Shown: piece by piece, positions 57,376-64,000 of the stretch
Numbering within the stretch: the stretch's first letter is position 1
Layout of the letters: each line of letters opens with the position of its first letter
Program-made: the position numbers and the translations under genes
Source of the DNA: Stictocephala bisonia
Taxonomy: Eukaryota > Arthropoda > Insecta > Hemiptera > Membracidae
DNA length: 64,000 nt
Reading direction: 5' to 3'
Assembly (NCBI GenBank): GCA_035578905.1
Contig: JAQJVL010000030.1
Coordinates: forward strand, 2,509,801-2,573,800
The notes under the pieces: model-generated
Databases searched by the model: none
What the model saw: the letters and a program-made list of their open reading frames with translations, nothing else
Told to the model about the DNA's origin: nothing

Positions 57376-60300
57376 GTCATCACACTCAGGATGAACATGA
57401 TGGAGACAATGGTTACAACATTATTTTCACTCGTCACTGTTATCGAGGAAGATGTTCGTTTTGTCCCTCCGCTATTGCCTGTAACAATGGTGAAAATTTC
57501 AAAAGTCATTTTTAAGTTAAAATCAACTTTTTTTTAAAAACAATTCATTTTTGGAACGTCTATTTTTGTATGGTATTTTAAGATTATATATTTCACTTTA
57601 AATTCAATAAATCAAAAATGAAAACGTCTGACTCTCTCTATTAAACTTTTATTTCAAAATAATCTATAAATTACATTCTTAACGAAATCTTTAAATATTA
57701 TGTACATTAATTTGCCTCTAATTAGGTCGTTTTTTATTACATGAACATTTTTAGTGTCTAACCTAGTCGCACTTCTAAACCACAAAGAAGTCAAATTAAT
57801 TGTATAAGAACGTATTGAAAATGTACAAGTCAGAGTTTTATCTCTTGTCCAAGAGTAGTTTTAAATCAAACTCCACCTCTAGCGGCCTGGAGCGACTGGT
57901 GCTGATGACAAAAACTGCAGCCAGGCCGCGCTGCCGCCAGCCTTACATTCTTCAGCACTCTTTGGCCTCTCTCGGTATTACAAAACGACAAAATCCGCAA
58001 AACATTAGTTCACATTGTAAAGTACATGGATACTTATCTTTCGTTTTGTCTGTATTGATTATTTAAATAATAAAACGATTTGTAATGAGAAATTGTTTCA
58101 AATTTGGTAACTCGTTTGAAAATTTACAAATCTAACTCCCTCAATTGGCCGGTGAGGCCCAATTATAATTTGAATTGTAAGCAGTTTAAATTATAAATTG
58201 GTAACTTCGTTTAATTATATCGATTAAAACGACCAAATTAGTTTTTTTTACATACTCGACTACCCTCATAACTATCAGGAAGATGCCAAAAACTGTATTC
58301 GTACACACGTCACCCCCACGACATTCCAATACTGAAGTCAATAACGAAGGAAAATTCTCTCCAAAAACGACACAACCTTGTCATGAAATTATTTAACATT
58401 TATTTTCATAGACTTAAATTTATTGTTTACATATTGAAAATCAATAACAAACAAGACAATTTATTGTTGAAAACACACTATTTTTCTCCGTATTTATTTT
58501 ACATGCGTTATAAATACGCCAAATTCGTTGTAAATTTAGGAATGTTTACAGACTATGTTCGACGAGTGAATTAAGGGTATGTAACGTTAACGGCAACACA
58601 AGGCAGTAAATTGCCCTCAAGGTTCCATTACCGATTCTAATTAACTGAATCTGTTTACATTTAATACCTTACGGAGTCCATTACATTTGTATGCGTTGCT
58701 GTAATTTCACTTCAAATTGCTTTAACATAGCAAATTATATTTTAGTTGATAGGCTGAATACTCAAAACTTATTTTCTATGTGCACTTTTAAATCTAGTTT
58801 AAGGCAAAAGAAAATTATTATTATTTTAATTAATATTAGATGTTAAAAGTCACTGTTAAATTGACGTAGAGGTGTGAAATGCTTATGATATACAAATCAT
58901 TGGCTAAATTAACTTGATTTACGTGTCTAAGGATGTGATACTAAATAAGGATCTACTATTAGAGGGTTCAACATGAGGTTAAAAGACAGAGTAACTAAAA
59001 CTATATCGCTAAATTCTATCATCCCTTGTAGGAGGGGAGGGGGTGGTCTGAACTCGACTACGGTTGATAAGTTCCTTACCCTGGTTTATCTTTGTCACTC
59101 CCGCAATTTTAAATAACGTTAATTCGTTAAAACTAATTAATTATAGACGACCACACTTCTCTAATCACGGTTAGTACGTAGATCGTGCAACCCACCCTCT
59201 TACTATGAAAATGTTGCGCTGGACCCATTTTCCGGCGAAGGCACCGGACTCAGGAGGACGACACAGAACAAAAAAACACAAGTTGAATGGCAAAAATATT
59301 GTTTATTACTTGAAAATTAAAAAAACCATTCAATTCAAAAGTATTTAAAAAAATATTAAGTTACGAATAAAAAAAATGTAAACATTTACGGACAAAACCA
59401 CCTGTGAAAAGTTACGATATTTATCAAAAGTTACAGAAAAATTTATAAATATATTTTATGGCCTCGAGGCAATGAAACAAATAAAAAACCAACAATATTA
59501 TCAAATATTAACAGTGCAAAAGCATTAAGAAAATGTAAATGAAAATCATTAGGCCTAAAAACATATTTTATAAATATATAAATAGAGCTCTGAAAAATGT
59601 ATAACAAAAATAAATAAATAATAACAATGAACACATACATGAATTAATAAACTACAACTAGAAAACAACAACTACAGATAGCAAAAGGACAACATTTTTA
59701 AACGGCAGCTGAACTTACGTGGCCTCGGGCAACAAACGAACTGTGGAAAGTGGTGGCCAATTTTGAAAAGTTAAAAAAACAAAAGAATGAAATTAATAAT
59801 TACGCTGAAATCCAGCAGACTAAACTGGGTGGCGCCTAATGGGAACAACAAAGTGAAGAATTACCCGAGAACCCCCCATAAAAATAAAATAACCAGAAAA
59901 CCCCCCATAAGAAAAAAAAATAAACAAAAAAATAAAATCTAAAAATATATCCGCTTTTATTTTAAAGCGAGATATATTTCTGGTTCTTCACTAAAGTTCA
60001 ATGTTGGGGGCCATAAGGGCCAGAAAATAGACTGGGTTTGGGTCACCTGCATGTCGGTGTCTTCATCCTGAAGGCCGATGGATGGACAGCGCGGAAAGGG
60101 TGAAGAAGTGGCTGCCCCTCTGGGACGCATTGTAGACGCTAGCCTCCTATATCCTCGGGTTTTCTTAAATTCAATATCATGTAGCCATTCTTATTTCGTA
60201 TGCTTAAGCGGCCGGTGTCATATACAGTTAAAAGCAAAAAGCAAATTTTACGAACATTTACCTAAACGTTTCTAGCCACGAATCATGTCGTCGTCGGCAG

Positions 60301-62995
60301 CCAACTTAGAATGGTGAGCTTGCCGACAACGCCAAGGAACATAGAAAACGAAATCATGGAACACGAAAACGAAAACAAAGACACTAAAACTAAATGAAAC
60401 ACAGAGAGGAAGACCGAACGAACTGTCTGAGGGAGACGATCGTAATGTATAAACGGCACAGTCGCTCATGGCATAGGGAAAACTATTGTACGTTGTTCAC
60501 GTGTAACATGCAATATATCTGCAGGCAGTCCAACGGGCGGCGTTGCCGTAATGAATTGTACGAGTAAGTGACAGATAGGCTTGAAACGCCAGTGCTTGTT
60601 CTCTGTGCACTGGCACGTCTGACAACCACGCTCGGTCCACAAACGCTCGACGCGTTGCTAAGCGGACAATCCGCAAACTTTAGAGAACAGAGTGACACTG
60701 TTTAGCATGGAGATGTGCAATCTGCATGTACAGTAGTTAGCCAGTGTAAAGACATTCTTTTCTCCCGGAAAAAGTTAGGTATTTGTAAATCAATGAGCAA
60801 TCGATGGTATTTACGTATTAAAGTGGAAACCTAACCTAACCTTACATAACCAAACCTAATGATATTAAAGTTGACAATTTTGTATTCAATTGTGTAATTA
60901 ACGCTATTTTCGTTGATTGTCATAGGGATTTAGTTTTTTTACTGAAGCACAATTTTATGCAGATTTTACGTTACTCTATGGCGCTGAACTGTACAAAAAT
61001 ACGTAAACCTAATAGTTTGGACAGATATAATGTAAACACATGATTTTCCAACCAGCCAGGAAGTATCAAGTTTGTTATAAATGGGCACATAAAAGTAACT
61101 GCCTCGCCATACCGTGCCAGGTTGTATGCACCTCCTAATGGCAGTATCCGGGCGTTAAGGACCATTGCCAAGCAGAGTGTTCCTTGATTGCCCGAGATAA
61201 CGTTCGCCAGGACATTATTACTACCCACGTTTAATAGACATCCTGTCTTATCATCTCTTACATTGGTGTTTTAAGTTTTTATGTTACTGCTGCTTATGCT
61301 CGAAAAGTATTATACTATTGAATATATTAAGTCTTCACTATTTGTTGTGTTACTGCACAGAGGAGAAAGAATCAGAGGTCACATCCAATAGTACACTGAA
61401 TGGGTGTCGAGTAGCGGATGGCAGGGCCAGCACTATTGTCAGTCCTTCCCTTTATTCCCCTCCAAATCCTCAAGGATAATCGTAATAATTATTAGTACAG
61501 ATTTATAAAGATGTAATTTAGTTGTAATCAAATTACAAGTTTTCACTGAGGCCGTAAGAAAGCGACCTCTGTTCTTTTTTCCTCTGTTATTACCAAAAAT
61601 TTCGGGATATAAAATATTAGTTTAACTTCAACTTACAATTAACTTTAATTTTTAAAAGGAATAAGGCGATATGTAAATTTACATCCTTGTACTAATATTT
61701 GTTTACTGAAATAAAAGTTTCCCATTTTACTTAAGAAAACTTTAAAACAGTTGTAATTTTTAAAAGTACTAACTTTTCTAATATATAAAATGCGCCAATT
61801 AATATTGTTGAACCAATTTGTAATTTACCTGGTTGTCCTCATAACTTTCATGTATGTTTCACTTTTTAATATATAAATTGGTAATATTAATTAATTTGTT
61901 TGGTTCTATAAACAGCGTTTAGTTTTCTATTCCAAAAATTAATCGAAACAGAAGATTTGGGTACAAATTAAATAAATGGTTCCAAATAATTGTCACAAAC
62001 TTTTCCCCATATTAAACATTAAAAAATCAAAACTTTGAAAATTACCAGTTTGATTTCCAAATATTTTTTTCCCATATATCAAAAACTAGTCAAGTTAGAG
62101 ACATGTGGTTTTTACTAAAGTGTTTTGAATTGTAATTCACTTATTTTCTGAAAATTTAATCAAAATAGTAAGAGCCGTTTTTGAGGAAATTCCATTTTTT
62201 AATGTTTTTTGTCCATAAAAATTTAAAAAAAAACTAAAATTTCAAAAAAGTAAAAACTGTCTCGAAATAATTGCTATATACACCTTCACTCGAAATTTCA
62301 TAAAAATTGATCCATCCAATTGTTCTCCTGTAAAGTGCACATACACGGACAGACATCCAAATTTTTTTCTTAAAAAAAACACTTTTTTGGGTTCAGGGGA
62401 CCCTAAACTGGATTTTAAGACCAACTTGTAAAAACATTGTTGTACAATCACAATACTTTCTCTATGATAACGCATATGGGATAAAGTAAAAACACTTAGC
62501 CTATGGTAAAATAACCTTGCCCCCCCCCCATCCACCATCTACTCATCATTATTGGGGAGAGAGTGGTTAACAATATTCTATACATCTTATTTTTAATGTT
62601 GGGTTTTGTAGTTAGATTCTATTTGTCTTGTTGCTGTTGTCTCGTGCCTGATTGAAATGCTTGTTGAGCGAGTTTTCAATCACAAAGTATTGTTGTCAGG
62701 ACAAAGACAAGCTGGCATATCCGTCCGCTTTGAATAACGTCAATAGTGCAGTCGTGTCTCCAATATTTCTCGTACAGTATTTGGAATTTGCGCTATTGGA
62801 ATTTTTGAAACACGTTACATCTTTGTTTTGTAAACTTTAATTTAAAAGCGTAGAAATAGAAGAGTCTCGTAAATAAATGTTGAAAAAAACGTAAACGATT
62901 TGATGTTTTTTCTTTCTTAAAAAAAAAAATGTGCACGGTTGTGTAACAATAATGAAATAACACTCCCAGCCATTTGAGATTTACTATTAAAGCAT
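57376..62995. other. Long stretch with no confirmed gene; mixed composition
   Basis: 57860-57970 is a GC-rich island (CCAGGCCGCGCTGCCGCCAG) inside an unrecognised 88-codon frame (57800-58066). 59280-59980 is strongly A-rich on the plus strand, with two copies of an AACCCCCCATAA block near 59870 and 59900. 60280-60720 is CpG-richer. 60971-61228 (-) is an 85-codon frame with balanced codon use that I do not recognise. 61420-61600 repeats 29650-29830. 62040-62420 has the AAATTTCATAAAAATTGATCC...ACACGGACAGACA pattern common near the 3' ends of arthropod retroelements. Confidence 0.45.
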
Positions 62996-63830
62996 AGCCA
63001 TCCTGGAGGCCAAACCCAACAATAGTAGCTAAAGTGTCTAGCCACAAGAGTCTATTGCACAAAACTAATCCGTTAGGGATTCGTACAATGTTGCCAGATC
63101 GAACATTATGAACAGAGTGATTCCTGTAGGGCAATTCCGTTAGCGTTTAGTTAAAGTGTATAACCACTAAAGTCAGTTGCACAAAATTAGTCCACTGGAG
63201 ATTCGTACAACGTTGCGAGATCAAACAATGTGAACGCCTTAATTCCTAGAGGCCAAATCCTATAGCATTAGCTTTCTAGAGTCAGTTGCACTAAATTAGT
63301 TCGCTGGGCATTTATATTTTATTTTAATGTTGCCAAATCGAAAATTATGGACATCGTCATTCCTGGAGGGGAAACCATACTTAAGTAGCTAAATTTGCTA
63401 GCCAATACAGTCATTTGCACCAAATTAGTCCGCTATGAATTCGTACAATGTTGCCAGATTGAACATTTTGGACAGCGTCATTCCTGGAGGTCAAACCATA
63501 CATAAGTAGCTAAAGTGGTTAGCCAATATAGTCATTTGCACCAAATTAGTCCGCTATGAATTCGTACAATGTTGCCAGATTGAACATTTTGGACAGCGTC
63601 ATTCCTGGAGGCCAAACCATACATAAGTAGCTAAAGTGGTTAGCCAATACAGTCATTTGCACCTAATTAGTCCACTAAGAATTCGTACAATGTTGCCAGA
63701 TTGTAAACGCTGTGTTTCCTGGAGGTCAGACAGTACATAAGTAGCTAAAGTGTCTAGCTCGTACAGACAGTTGCACTAAATTAGTCCGCTGGATATTCGT
63801 ATAATGTTGCCAGATCGGACGTCGTGAATA
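62996..63830 (+). repeat. About 120-bp tandem repeat, 7 units, diverged
   Basis: The unit has TCATTCCTGGAGGCCAAACC, AAGTAGCTAAAGTG, CAGTCATTTGCACC, AAATTAGTCCGCT and TTCGTACAATGTTGCCAGAT. Unit starts lie at about 62997, 63117, 63236, 63357, 63477, 63597 and 63712. Central units are nearly identical and outer ones diverged, the usual pattern of unequal exchange. The 113-codon minus frame at 62793-63134 overlaps the first unit only. Confidence 0.92.
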
Positions 63831-63839
63831 ATAGTAACT

Positions 63840-64000
63840 GCAGTATTGACGATGTGGCAACACCGCTGGACGGGTTGGGGTGTGAGTCGCCTCTCAAGCG
63901 GTGCAACCATTCTCAATCACCATCACACAGCGTGGTGCAAACATCCTTTTTAAAGCCGCTATTCATTTCTCACGACTCGCTAACGCTCGGAACGTGAGCG
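63840..64000. promoter_or_regulatory. CpG-rich edge, possible start of a gene region beyond the window
   Basis: About 14 CpG in 160 bp, many in the last 30 bases, against an AT-rich CpG-poor background. A TTTTAAAGCC box lies at about 63950. The end has CTCACG...CGTGAG arms. It could be a promoter, a GC-rich exon or another repeat; the window ends before this can be judged. Confidence 0.25.

Noticed and set aside
59280..60060. LTR retrotransposon suggested by GGTGGCGCCTAATGGGAAC near 59829
   Set aside because: I could not find a matching pair of long terminal repeats or any gag/pol frame. The resemblance to a primer binding site is too short to rely on.
60971..61228. 85-codon minus-strand frame with fairly balanced codon use
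   Set aside because: No family recognised, no splice context and no repeat partner. It could be a true exon, but openness alone is not enough.

Overview
This window looks like AT-rich, non-coding nuclear DNA from an arthropod, most likely an insect. The reasons are the low GC content, the absence of any dense or operon-like gene layout, short CCTAA runs (the arthropod telomere motif) at 36308-36332 and near 60827, and a mix of Penelope-like, Helitron, hAT-like, LINE and tRNA-derived SINE relics. The species cannot be fixed from the sequence; a hemipteran is only a guess. I found no intact host protein-coding gene. Nearly every open frame is under 115 codons, and the longest (4767-5465) is only a readable frame through a 31-bp satellite. 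The window is best read as intergenic or long-intron DNA. Layout: 1-4084 has no recognisable gene, but has a local duplication (2927-3175), a perfect hairpin (3189-3232) and a pyrimidine-rich dispersed repeat. 4085-5914 is a GT/GC microsatellite plus a 31-bp satellite, both inside a 46-bp direct repeat. 8061-8502 is a 54-bp array that stays open in one frame. 9294-9826 holds two hairpins and a 36-bp minisatellite. 10983-11724 is a decayed Penelope-like element (PLE) with 65-bp perfect inverted ends and a frameshifted GIY-YIG endonuclease. 12-19 kb holds SINEs, a Helitron end, a hAT-like element and a second GIY-YIG relic. 19.9-21.3 kb is a LINE ORF2 tail and a SINE. 25-27.7 kb is a second LINE tail running into a 32-bp array, then a 56-bp array of about 30 units. 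28.9-42 kb holds another hAT-like copy, three Helitron ends and SINE copies. 43.6-47.3 kb has 110-bp and 35-bp arrays. 52.7-57.4 kb has three SINE copies and a 135/141-bp array. 63.0-63.8 kb has a roughly 120-bp array, followed by a CpG-rich window edge that could be the start of something outside. The most interesting signal is a short structured motif that recurs at several unlinked sites. It has a CTGARGA box, a hairpin, GAA, a short palindrome, and flanks that pair with each other, which is the layout of a small-stem-III hammerhead ribozyme of the kind known from Penelope-like elements. In three copies the outer stem and the palindrome differ in sequence but keep pairing. A second theme is the number of long, in-register tandem arrays (eight or more in 64 kb), some with higher-order structure and two abutting transposon remnants.
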